From the NCBI GenBank assembly GCA_964586865.1, contig CAZPJM010000043.1:1-24081 (forward strand): a stretch of DNA of 24,081 bases. The letters run 5' to 3'. The stretch comes from REDI01 sp964586865 (GTDB lineage: Bacteria > Myxococcota_A > UBA796 > GCA-2862545). The notes beneath the pieces were generated by a model. That model had not been told where the DNA came from, searched no databases, and was given only the letters and a program-made list of their open reading frames with translations. Shown here piece after piece: positions 9,177 through 15,427 of this stretch (the stretch's first letter is position 1; each line of letters begins with the position of its first letter). The position numbers and the translations under genes were made by a program.

Positions 9177-10373
9177 ATGGGACAGCCCGTCCTCGTCGAC
9201 GCCGTCCGCACCCCCGTGGGGCGCTTCCAGGGCGCCCTCGCCCCGGTGCGCCCGGACGACCTCGCCGCCCACGTCCTCGAGGCCCTGGTCCAGCGCACCG
9301 GCCTGGATCCGGCCGAGGTCGACGAGGTCTTCTTGGGCTGCGCCAATCAGGCCGGCGAGGACAACCGCAATGTGGCCCGCATGGCCCTGCTCCTCGCGGG
9401 CTTCCCCCAGCACGTTCCCGGCATCACCGTCAACCGCCTCTGCGCCTCGGGGCTGTCGGCCGTCAACCAGGCCGCCCGCATGATCCGGTCCGACGAGGCA
9501 CAGATCTGCGTCGCCGGCGGCGTGGAGTCCATGAGCCGGGCCCCCCTGTCCATGCCCCGCGGCCCGACCCACCCCAAGGCGGGCAACGTGACCGTCTGGG
9601 ACACGAGCCTGGGGTGGCGCTACCCGAATCCGAGGATGGAGGCCCTCTTCCCCCTCGAGTCCATGGGCGAGACCGCCGAGAACCTGGTGGACCAGTACGG
9701 GATCTCCCGCGAGGACCAGGACCGCTTCGCCTTCCACAGCCACCGCAAGGCCCTCGAGGCGCAGGCCGCCGGCTTCTTCGACGCCGAGCTGGCCCCGGTC
9801 ACCGTGAAGCGCCGCAAGTCCGAGACGGTGGTGGACGCCGACGAGGGCCCTCGCCCCGACACCTCCCCCGAGAAGCTGGCCCGGCTGCGCGCGGTCTTCC
9901 GCCCGGGGGGCACCGTCACCGCCGGCAACAGCTCACCCCTCAACGATGGGGCCGCCGCCCTGCTCGTGTGCGACGAGGACGCCGCCCGTGAGCGGGGACT
10001 CACCCCGAAGGCCAGGATCCTCGGTGCCGCCTCGGCGGGTGTGGACCCCCGCATCATGGGGATCGGACCCGCCCCGGCCACCCGCAAGGTGCTCGGTCGC
10101 CTGGGCCTGTCGGTGCGGGACATCGAGGTCTGGGAGCTGAACGAGGCCTTCGCCGGACAGAGCCTGGCGGTCCTGAAGGAGCTGGACATCCCAGAGGAAG
10201 ACGTGAACCTCCACGGAGGTGCCATCGCCCTCGGCCACCCCCTGGGCTGCTCGGGCGCCCGGATCCTCACCACCCTGCTCTCGGTCATGGAGCGGGTGGA
10301 CGCCCGCCTGGGCGTCGCCACCCTGTGCGTGGGCGTGGGCCAGGGCGTGGCCACCGTCGTCGAGCGGCTCTGA
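9177..10373 (+). CDS. Acetyl-CoA acyltransferase (thiolase, PcaF/PaaJ-like)
   Basis: A 398-residue thiolase: it makes or cleaves 3-ketoacyl-CoA with CoA. The nucleophilic Cys89 sits in VNRLCASGLSAV, His354 in ALGHPLGCSGAR, and the second catalytic Cys384 in LCVGVGQG; NEAF is at 322-325. GCANQAGEDNRNVARMALLLAG (split here as 54-75) and the CxGVGQG end are, from memory, more like 3-oxoadipyl-CoA thiolases PcaF/PaaJ than like AtoB/PhaA, which usually have CxGGGQG. The partner Hbd upstream instead suggests acetoacetyl-CoA chemistry, so the substrate is uncertain between beta-ketoadipyl-CoA and general 3-ketoacyl-CoA. AGGAG at 9166-9170 lies 6 bp before the ATG. It ends 19 bp from the convergent lipoprotein gene. 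Confidence 0.92.
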   Translation: MGQPVLVDAVRTPVGRFQGALAPVRPDDLAAHVLEALVQRTGLDPAEVDEVFLGCANQAGEDNRNVARMALLLAGFPQHVPGITVNRLCASGLSAVNQAARMIRSDEAQICVAGGVESMSRAPLSMPRGPTHPKAGNVTVWDTSLGWRYPNPRMEALFPLESMGETAENLVDQYGISREDQDRFAFHSHRKALEAQAAGFFDAELAPVTVKRRKSETVVDADEGPRPDTSPEKLARLRAVFRPGGTVTAGNSSPLNDGAAALLVCDEDAARERGLTPKARILGAASAGVDPRIMGIGPAPATRKVLGRLGLSVRDIEVWELNEAFAGQSLAVLKELDIPEEDVNLHGGAIALGHPLGCSGARILTTLLSVMERVDARLGVATLCVGVGQGVATVVERL

Positions 10374-10385
10374 GGCGCCCGCCTC
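10372..10385. terminator. Weak GC hairpin between convergent genes
   Basis: GAGGCGCCCGCCTC is a perfect inverted repeat (5 bp stem with a GCCC loop), starting in the thiolase stop codon and ending 8 bp before the convergent stop at 10393. It lacks a T-tract on either side, so it is at best a weak bidirectional terminator. Confidence 0.3.
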
Positions 10386-10392
10386 GGTCCCC

Positions 10393-10713
10393 TCAGTCCT
10401 CCGACGGGGTGCTGTCGGTCTCGAAGACGAAGAGCTCGGGGTCGTAGCAGACCCCATCGGCGATGGCGTCGCAGGACTCCCGGCGCAGGCAGCCCTTGTG
10501 ATCCCCGAGGGCATCGGCGCGCGCCTCGTCCCCCCGCTCCTCGTACAGCTCCTCCTGGAAGACGCACGATGCCTCGCACTCGTCGAGGACGGTCTCGGCG
10601 TCGAGGGACTCGCAGGAGAGGACCTTGCGGCAGGCCTGGCGGCAGGTGGGCTCGCACCCGGCCAGGATCAGCGCGGGGACCACCAGGACCGCCGCCAGCA
10701 GGAGGGGGCGCAC
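10393..10713 (-). CDS. Cysteine-rich lipoprotein B (paralogue of the upstream gene)
   Basis: A 106-residue lipoprotein of unknown function. I start it at GTG 10713 because GGAG lies 5 bp upstream and the product then opens with a normal signal peptide (MRPLLLAAVLVV) and lipobox LAGC at Cys20; an ATG at 10740 in frame would instead overlap the upstream gene. The mature part has eight further Cys at 24, 28, 34, 46, 50, 75, 81 and 89: CxxxC, a lone C, CxxxC, then C-x5-C-x7-C. The upstream neighbour has the same order and the same last two spacings. The framework suggests four disulfides in a small helical domain in the periplasm or on the surface. The GTG is 13 bp after the upstream stop, so both are one operon. 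Confidence 0.82.
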   Translation of the reverse strand: MRPLLLAAVLVVPALILAGCEPTCRQACRKVLSCESLDAETVLDECEASCVFQEELYEERGDEARADALGDHKGCLRRESCDAIADGVCYDPELFVFETDSTPSED

Positions 10714-10726
10714 GAGAGCTCCGGGC

Positions 10727-11113
10727 CTAGTTGATCCCACCGCCGGGGCAGAAGCCCTCGTCGAGGGACTCGCAGGTCCGCTCGAGGACGCAGTCCATCC
10801 ACACCGCGGCCTGACGCTCGTTCTGCAGGGTGAACCCGAAGTCGCCGTCCTGGGTGCTCACCGAGCTGCGATCGTCGGGGTCGTAGTTGCCGAGCTCCCC
10901 GGTCTGGCGGAGCGCCGCCTCGCACTCGTCGATGCAGTCGTTGATGAGCTCGGACTGGCCCTGCCCGGGGACCTGCACATTGCAGCGGTCGGACCCGAAG
11001 GCCCGGCCACAGGCGTTCTGGCAGCTGCGGGTGTCGTCGCCGCAGCCGGCCAGGCCCGTGAGGACCACGGAAGCAACCAGCAGGACGGAGTGAGCGATGG
11101 GGCGTGCGCGCAT
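10727..11113 (-). CDS. Cysteine-rich lipoprotein A
   Basis: A 128-residue lipoprotein of unknown function on the minus strand, with ATG at 11113 preceded by GAGGAG. Signal peptide with lipobox LAGC (Cys24, Gly at +2). Mature Cys at 31, 35, 44, 60, 64, 108, 114 and 122 form CxxxC, C, CxxxC, C-x5-C-x7-C, matching the downstream gene; the shared end reads C.LER(T/E)C(E/D)....G.C in both. A Gly/Asp/Ser-rich insertion (about 68-100) between the second CxxxC and the last three Cys is absent from the partner. The pair looks like a tandem duplication. A promoter-like TTGACG-N18-TACGGT lies about 40 bp upstream of the start. Confidence 0.87.
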   Translation of the reverse strand: MRARPIAHSVLLVASVVLTGLAGCGDDTRSCQNACGRAFGSDRCNVQVPGQGQSELINDCIDECEAALRQTGELGNYDPDDRSSVSTQDGDFGFTLQNERQAAVWMDCVLERTCESLDEGFCPGGGIN

Positions 11114-11152
11114 GGGCTCCTCGTCGCCGGGGGGCCCCCCGGGTGGCCCCGC

Positions 11153-11182
11153 ACCGTAGCCAACGCCCCGCCGGCCCGTCAA
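11153..11182 (-). promoter_or_regulatory. Candidate promoter for the Cys-rich lipoprotein pair
   Basis: Read on the minus strand, TTGACG (11182-11177, 5/6 to consensus) and TACGGT (11158-11153) are separated by 18 bp, with GGC before the TAC. The ATG at 11113 is 39 bp past the -10. The same -35 hexamer and spacer length occur before the gene at 12245. Confidence 0.5.
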
Positions 11183-11270
11183 CGACGGGCTCGCCCCCGG
11201 TGGGGGCGGATCCGCCCGGTCCATCGAAGAGTCCGGGCGCAACGGGATACCGGCCTCTGTCCGGGCTTCG

Positions 11271-11990
11271 TCAAGCCGGAGCGATGCGCTCGCCGCGCAG
11301 GGTGAAGCCGCCGGGCAGATGCCCATCCAGGGCTGCGGCCGACTCGCCCACCGACCAGCCCTGCTGGACGAAGACCTCGCAGATCCGGGCACGGAGGCGG
11401 CCCGACTCCTCTTCGGGGTTGGTGAGCATGCGGAGGAGGGGTTCCCGGCCCGCCGGGTCCTTCTGGGCGGCGATGACCTCGGCCACGGCGTAGCGCACTC
11501 CCTCATCGAAGTCGTCGACGAAGCGGGCGGCCTCGTCGATGGCTCCGGGGTGGCGCCGCTCCGCCAGCCAGATGAGGACGGCCTTCTTCTTGGCCGGCTT
11601 GAAGTCGTTGCCGCGCTCGTGCTCGATGCGAAGCACCTCGAAGGCGGCCTGGATGGCGGCCTCCTCGCCCTGGATGGCAGACAGGAGGGCGAGCGGCTGG
11701 GCCACCGACTTGCACTGGCGGAGCCAGGCGCGGGTGGGCTCGACGGCGTCGTCGCCCAGGCTGCGCAGCAGGTCGAACACCTGCTCCCGCTCGGCCTGAT
11801 TCTTCAGGTCGTGGTCGAGCTTCATGTCGAAGCGGGCGAGCAGCCCCATGATGGCCTGCGGGGTGCCCTGCCCGGCGAGCCACTGGGCGGATGCCTCGCG
11901 GTCCTCGGGCTGGGCGTCGCGGTTGGTGAGCCGCCGCGTGTGCTTGGCGATCTTCTTCTCGGGGCTCAGCATGAAATCGAACAGACCCAT
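11271..11990 (-). CDS. HEAT-repeat protein of unknown function
   Basis: A 239-residue soluble protein with no signal peptide. After MGLFDFMLSPEKKIAKHTRRL it is almost entirely paired alpha-helices of HEAT or armadillo type: repeats can be seen around residues 30-60 (DREASAQWLAGQGTPQAI), 65-100 (with LRSLGDDAVEPTRAWL), 100-125, 140-165 (VLIWLAERRHPGAIDEAARF) and 165-205 (VRYAVAEVIAAQ.DPAGREPLLRML). Such solenoids usually bind proteins; no catalytic motif is visible. A Lys-rich FKPAKKKAV stretch interrupts the repeats near 130-138. The ATG at 11990 follows AGGATC. It stands alone, 157 bp from the downstream lipoproteins and divergent from the PKD lipoprotein. I recall similar short HEAT proteins in Myxococcota, without an assigned role. 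Confidence 0.82.
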   Translation of the reverse strand: MGLFDFMLSPEKKIAKHTRRLTNRDAQPEDREASAQWLAGQGTPQAIMGLLARFDMKLDHDLKNQAEREQVFDLLRSLGDDAVEPTRAWLRQCKSVAQPLALLSAIQGEEAAIQAAFEVLRIEHERGNDFKPAKKKAVLIWLAERRHPGAIDEAARFVDDFDEGVRYAVAEVIAAQKDPAGREPLLRMLTNPEEESGRLRARICEVFVQQGWSVGESAAALDGHLPGGFTLRGERIAPA

Positions 11991-12015
11991 GGATCCTGTC
12001 TCCGGTGCGCCGCGC

Positions 12016-12043
12016 TATGTAGTGCTCGCGCTGGCGGCGGCAA
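12016..12043 (-). promoter_or_regulatory. Candidate promoter for the HEAT-repeat gene
   Basis: On the minus strand TTGCCG (12043-12038, 4/6) and TACATA (12021-12016) are 16 bp apart, giving a leader of about 20 bases to the ATG at 11990. It forms the left half of a divergent promoter region of 254 bp whose right half is the stronger 12155-12184 element. Confidence 0.35.
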
Positions 12044-12154
12044 CCGGTCCATTCCGGGGCCCGCCGGATCCGCACGAGGGCTCGCGGCCCCGGGAGCCCG
12101 ACCCCGTCCCGACGCGGATGCGATCCCGTCGTGACCGGGCTCCGTCGGATTCGA

Positions 12155-12184
12155 TTGACGCTCTCTGGACGCCGCTGGTACAAC
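12155..12184 (+). promoter_or_regulatory. Candidate promoter for the PKD-repeat lipoprotein
   Basis: TTGACG (12155-12160, 5/6) and TACAAC (12179-12184, 4/6) with an 18 bp spacer, 60 bp before the ATG at 12245. This is the best-formed sigma-70-like promoter in the window, and its -35 and spacer match the minus-strand element at 11153-11182. Confidence 0.55.
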
Positions 12185-12244
12185 ACCGTCTGTCCCGGGA
12201 AGCCGTCCAGCCTCGCCTCCCGACACCCGACTCCGGAGTTCCCC

Positions 12245-13612
12245 ATGCGCGCACTCGTCGGCCTCTCCGCCCTCCTGCTCGGGCTCGCCGCCTGCCAGGA
12301 CGAGATCGTCATCGACCGCAACGAGGCCCCCTCGGCCGATGCGGGCAACGACATCGAGCAGCCCGCCAACCTGGCGGTCTTCCTCGACGGGCGCGCCTCC
12401 TTCGACCCGGACGGCGACGAGCTCCAGTTCTTCTGGACCCTCGACGATGCTCCCCCCGAGAGCGAGCTGTCGGGCGAGCGGCCCTTCAGCCCCAACCAGG
12501 ACGGCAACTCGGCCACCACGCGGTTCCAGCCCGATGTGGTGGGCACCTACATCGTCGCCCTCCGCGTCTACGACGGCGAGGCCTACTCGGACCCGGCCTA
12601 CGTGGTCATCGAGGCCGACGAGCCCACCGACCGGCCCATGGCCGAGGCGGGCCGCGACCAGGTGCTGACCTTCGGCGAGACCGCCTTCCTCGACGGCGGC
12701 CAGTCCCAGGACCCCATGGGCGGGATCCTCTCCTACCGCTGGGATCTGCTGCAGAAGCCCTTCAACTCGCAGCTCGAGAGCAGCGACATCATGAACCGGG
12801 AGCAGCGGCAGGCCGAGTTCACCGCCGACGTGGCGGGTCTGTACCGGCTGGCGCTCGTGGTGGACAATGGGCAGGACATCTCCGAGGCCGACAGCGTCGA
12901 CCTGCTCTTCGAGGGTGGCAACAACCAGCCGGTGGCCAACGCCGGCGGCGACCGGGACGCCATGGACTGCATGGACGTGCCCCTGGACTGCTCGGCCTCC
13001 ACCGACCCCGACGGCGACCGGCTGTTCTACTGGTGGACCATCCAGTCGGTGCCCGAGGGCTCGGCGGTCGACAACCGGTTCATCACCAACCAGAACGCCG
13101 CCCAGCCCGAGGTCTACTTCGACGTGGCCGGTGACTACCAGCTCGCCTGCTCCGTCTACGACGGCCGCGCCTGGTCCCGCCCCGACATCATCCGCGTCGA
13201 TGTGGCCGAGCGGGACTTCAACGACCCGCCGGTGGTCGATGCCGGCCCCGACCGGGTGCAGGACCTGGGCCGCGCCGAGTGCGAGATCATCCGGGGGCCC
13301 TACTCCTGGTCGCCCTCCAGCACCCAGTGCGACAAGTGCGAGGCCGAGACCTTCGTGCAGACCGCCACGGTCAACGACCCGGACGGCGACCCCTTCGTCA
13401 CCGAGTGGCGGGTCATCGACGACTCCTCCCTCCGCATCCGCGGCAGCGCCGACGAGCTGAACGTCCGCATCGAGGGCCCCACCATCTCCCCCACCGAGGT
13501 CCGGACCATCACCGAGTTCAACTACTTCGAGCTCGTGGCCCGTGACTGCACCGGCGAGGAAGGCCGCGACGACGTCGAGGTCGAGACCACCTGCGAGGCC
13601 TTCCTCCCGTAG
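12245..13612 (+). CDS. Lipoprotein with four PKD-like (K319/REJ-type) Ig-fold repeats
   Basis: A 455-residue surface or periplasmic lipoprotein, ATG with GGAG at 12235-12238. Signal peptide, lipobox LAAC (Cys17), Gln at +2. Four repeats start with a P-x-A-x-AG-x-D type signature at about residues 26 (NEAPSADAGND), 129 (DRPMAEAGRDQ), 227 (NQPVANAGGDR) and 326 (NDPPVVDAGPDR); each continues LDG..S.DPDGD.L.Y.W.... and ends with an AG.Y...L.V.DG pattern typical of PKD-like beta-sandwiches. The second has lost part of the DPDGD loop (DPMGG), and the fourth carries an inserted Cys-containing hairpin (about 345-370; Cys346, 362, 365). PKD domains mediate adhesion or binding; no enzyme domain is attached. 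It is monocistronic, ending in a strong hairpin. Confidence 0.87.
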   Translation: MRALVGLSALLLGLAACQDEIVIDRNEAPSADAGNDIEQPANLAVFLDGRASFDPDGDELQFFWTLDDAPPESELSGERPFSPNQDGNSATTRFQPDVVGTYIVALRVYDGEAYSDPAYVVIEADEPTDRPMAEAGRDQVLTFGETAFLDGGQSQDPMGGILSYRWDLLQKPFNSQLESSDIMNREQRQAEFTADVAGLYRLALVVDNGQDISEADSVDLLFEGGNNQPVANAGGDRDAMDCMDVPLDCSASTDPDGDRLFYWWTIQSVPEGSAVDNRFITNQNAAQPEVYFDVAGDYQLACSVYDGRAWSRPDIIRVDVAERDFNDPPVVDAGPDRVQDLGRAECEIIRGPYSWSPSSTQCDKCEAETFVQTATVNDPDGDPFVTEWRVIDDSSLRIRGSADELNVRIEGPTISPTEVRTITEFNYFELVARDCTGEEGRDDVEVETTCEAFLP

Positions 13613-13637
13613 GTCGGACCCGGTCCAGGCACCCCGA

Positions 13638-13667
13638 CGGCCCATCCTCCACTCCGAGGGTGGGCCG
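13638..13667 (+). terminator. Strong hairpin after the PKD lipoprotein
   Basis: CGGCCCATCCTC (13638-13649) pairs with GAGGGTGGGCCG (13656-13667): a 12 bp stem with one G-T wobble and a six-base loop, 25 bp after the stop. No T-run follows, as for the other hairpins here, so it may pause RNA polymerase or act with Rho rather than as a textbook intrinsic terminator. Confidence 0.6.
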
Positions 13668-13787
13668 CTCGCGTTGGAGCGCCAGGGCCGAAGCGCGGCG
13701 AACCTCCCGTCGCGGCCGGGCTTCTCGGGGGGTCCCGCGAAAGACTGGCACGGCCTCGGGCGAGGGATTACACGGCGGGGGCCTTCC

Positions 13788-13871
13788 GCGGAAGTGGCGG
13801 AATTGGTAGACGCGCAGGATTCAGGTTCCTGTGGGGTAAAACCCGTGGGGGTTCGACTCCCCCCTTCCGCA
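13788..13871 (+). tRNA. tRNA-Leu (anticodon CAG)
   Basis: The 84-base gene folds as a class II tRNA. Acceptor GCGGAAG (13788-13794) pairs with CTTCCGC (13864-13870), discriminator A at 13871; D-loop AATTGGTAGAC; anticodon stem CAGGA/TCCTG with loop TTCAGGT, anticodon CAG at 13822-13824; variable arm GGGTAAAACCC; T-arm GGGGG-TTCGACT-CCCCC. The long variable arm and A73 are leucine identity marks. CCA is not encoded. It reads CUG, a heavily used Leu codon in this GC-rich DNA. A hairpin follows three bases later. Confidence 0.97.
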
Positions 13872-13873
13872 TC

Positions 13874-13905
13874 ACACGCCGGCTCCGGTCACGGGGCCGG
13901 CGTGT
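13874..13905 (+). terminator. Hairpin terminator of tRNA-Leu
   Basis: ACACGCCGGC (13874-13883) and GCCGGCGTGT (13896-13905) form a perfect 10 bp stem, with extra CCG/CGG pairing possible in the loop. It starts three bases after the tRNA. The following bases (CTGCGTTCC) are only weakly T-rich. Confidence 0.65.
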
Positions 13906-14046
13906 CTGCGTTCCGGGCCGTCCCGCCGGCCACCGGGGTGGCGATCCCCGATGGGCCGGGGTGGTGGGCATGCCCGGCCTCTCGTACCATGCGCCGGGGC
14001 CGTCCCGCCCGGACCGCGGCCCCCTCCCTCCGCGCCGGGGAACCCC

Positions 14047-15222
14047 GTGGACAGCCTGCCTGAGATCCTCGAGTGGCTCGACATCGTCGGGTGGCTCCTG
14101 ACCCACCCGCTCGGGGACCTGCAGCACGTCCCCTCCTTCGTCCCCTCCCTCCTCGCCATCGTGGGTGGCCTCTTCTGGCTCTTCATGGCCGGATTCTCGT
14201 GGTGGTTCGTGGGGCTGCGCACCCGCGAGGCCGATCGCGAGGGCGCCCCCGTCGCCCTGCGCCTCTCGGCCCTGGCCTTGCGGATCCTGGCGTCCGCCCT
14301 GTGCCTGCTCCTCGCCCTCGACATCCTCACCATCGTCAAGGGCATCGAGCTCGTCAGCGGGATCCAGCAGGTCTACGGCGCCCGCCTCTTCCACATCGGC
14401 GAGACCGACGTGCACGTCAACAGCCTGCTCATCATCCTGGCGGTGGTGGGTGCGACCTTATGGGGCAGCAGCATGCTCTCCAAGGTCACGGTCAAGGCCC
14501 TGGGCGACCGCGGCGTGGACACCAGGGGCACCGTGGGCGTCCTCCTCAACCTGGGCCGCTACGTCGTCATCATCATCGGCCTCATGGTGGCGGTCTCCAG
14601 CGCGGGCATCGACCTGACGGCCCTGTTCACCGTCGGTGCCGTCTTCGCCGTGACCATCGGCTTCGCCCTCCAGAACATCACCCAGAACTTCGTCAGCGGG
14701 GTGATCCTGCTCGTGGAGGGCGCCATCACCCCGGGCGACGTGCTCGAGGTGGAGGGCCGGGTGGTGCGGGTGCTCAAGATGGGCATCCGGTCCACGGTGG
14801 TGCGGTCCATGGACGACGAGGATCTCATCCTGCCCAACGCCGTCATCGCCGGCAGCACCGTGAAGAACCTGACCATGCAGGACGACACCCTGCGCGTCTA
14901 CGCCCGGGTCAGCGTGGCCTATGACACGGACCTGGACCGGGCGAAGGCGATCCTCGAGGAGGCCGCCCGCACCGTGCCCCAGCGGGACTGGCGGCGGGAT
15001 CCCCTGGTGCTCCTGCAGAACTTCGGCGACAGCGGCATCGAGTTCGACGCCTTCATCTGGATCCCGGACCCGTGGGTGGCCCCCAAGGCCCGCTCCGAGC
15101 TGCGCCTGGCCATCTGGCGGGCCTTCCGACGCCACGCCATCACCATCCCGTTCCACCAGGTGGACATCCACATGATCGAGCCGGTCAAGCTGGCGGGCGA
15201 GGCGGCCGACCGGGCCTCCTGA
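14047..15222 (+). CDS. MscS-family mechanosensitive ion channel
   Basis: A 391-residue inner-membrane protein. I start it at GTG 14047 (GGGGAA at 14037-14042) because upstream in-frame sequence is Pro/Arg-rich and the GTG start gives a short amphipathic N-terminus before the first helix. Membrane helices lie near 32-55, 73-97, 124-145 and 166-184; the pore helix and its hinge (190-225: FTVGAVFAVTIGFALQNITQNFVSGVILLVEG) carry the MscS signature. The beta domain follows with PGDVLEVEG, then ILPNAVIAGSTVKNLT, and an alpha/beta vestibule to the end (HQVDIHMIEP). It opens under membrane tension to release solutes at osmotic downshock. Extra N-terminal helices beyond E. coli MscS (three) place it among the larger channels. 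Monocistronic, with small inverted repeats after it. Confidence 0.92.
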   Translation: MDSLPEILEWLDIVGWLLTHPLGDLQHVPSFVPSLLAIVGGLFWLFMAGFSWWFVGLRTREADREGAPVALRLSALALRILASALCLLLALDILTIVKGIELVSGIQQVYGARLFHIGETDVHVNSLLIILAVVGATLWGSSMLSKVTVKALGDRGVDTRGTVGVLLNLGRYVVIIIGLMVAVSSAGIDLTALFTVGAVFAVTIGFALQNITQNFVSGVILLVEGAITPGDVLEVEGRVVRVLKMGIRSTVVRSMDDEDLILPNAVIAGSTVKNLTMQDDTLRVYARVSVAYDTDLDRAKAILEEAARTVPQRDWRRDPLVLLQNFGDSGIEFDAFIWIPDPWVAPKARSELRLAIWRAFRRHAITIPFHQVDIHMIEPVKLAGEAADRAS

Positions 15223-15246
15223 CCGCCTGCACCCGGGCGAGCCGTG

Positions 15247-15287
15247 GCGACATGGCTGTCGCGATCCTCGAGCGGGCCCGCACCCGC
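15247..15287 (+). terminator. Two small hairpins after the MscS gene
   Basis: GCGACA-TGGC-TGTCGC (15247-15262) is a perfect 6 bp stem with a tetraloop, 25 bp after the stop. GCGGG-CCCGCA-CCCGC (15272-15287) follows. Neither has a T-tract; they may end MscS transcription. Confidence 0.4.
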
Positions 15288-15372
15288 GGGGCGGGGCGCC
15301 GCGTCGCCCCCCACGTGACGACCGGGCCGAGTGCCGGGTCATCGGCCCGCCTTCCTGTCCATCCGCGTCATG

Positions 15373-15396
15373 GCACGTCACGTGCATGCTACGTGC
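15373..15396 (+). promoter_or_regulatory. Inverted repeat cluster upstream of the propeller operon
   Basis: GCACG-TCA-CGTGC (15373-15385) is a perfect interrupted palindrome; a third ACGTGC half-site lies at 15391-15396, and a further CACGTG at 15312-15317. The cluster lies 32-55 bp before the ATG at 15428 and overlaps TACGTG (15390-15395), which has the form of the -10 elements seen elsewhere here. That position would suit an operator, but the sequence is short and unproven. Confidence 0.35.
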
Positions 15397-15427
15397 GGCG
15401 TATGGCCCTGGCCTGCCTGGAGGCTCC

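Noticed and set aside
5396..9346. Very long antisense reading frame (over 1300 codons) opposite the OmpA-family and hbd genes
   Set aside because: In GC-rich DNA the complement of a real gene rarely has stops; the translation is Gly/Val/Arg-rich low complexity with no domain, while the plus strand encodes clear conserved proteins. The same holds for long antisense frames at 816-2300, 2143-3366, 3111-4796, 11966-13645, 15389-16948, 16912-18474, 18387-20906, 21119-22576 and 22281-23975.
10713..10740. Longer start for Cys-rich lipoprotein B at ATG 10740
   Set aside because: It overlaps the upstream gene and puts extra residues before the signal peptide; GTG 10713 has GGAG 5 bp upstream.
13542..14063. 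Plus-strand reading frame across the tRNA (contains EVAELVDAQDSGS...)
   Set aside because: It is the translation of tRNA-Leu itself, a familiar spurious ORF, and it has no ribosome binding site.
15312..15384. Two CACGTG sites as a bHLH-like or known operator
   Set aside because: CACGTG also occurs by chance in coding regions here (for example near 713 and 1191), so only the interrupted palindrome at 15373 was kept as a weak candidate.
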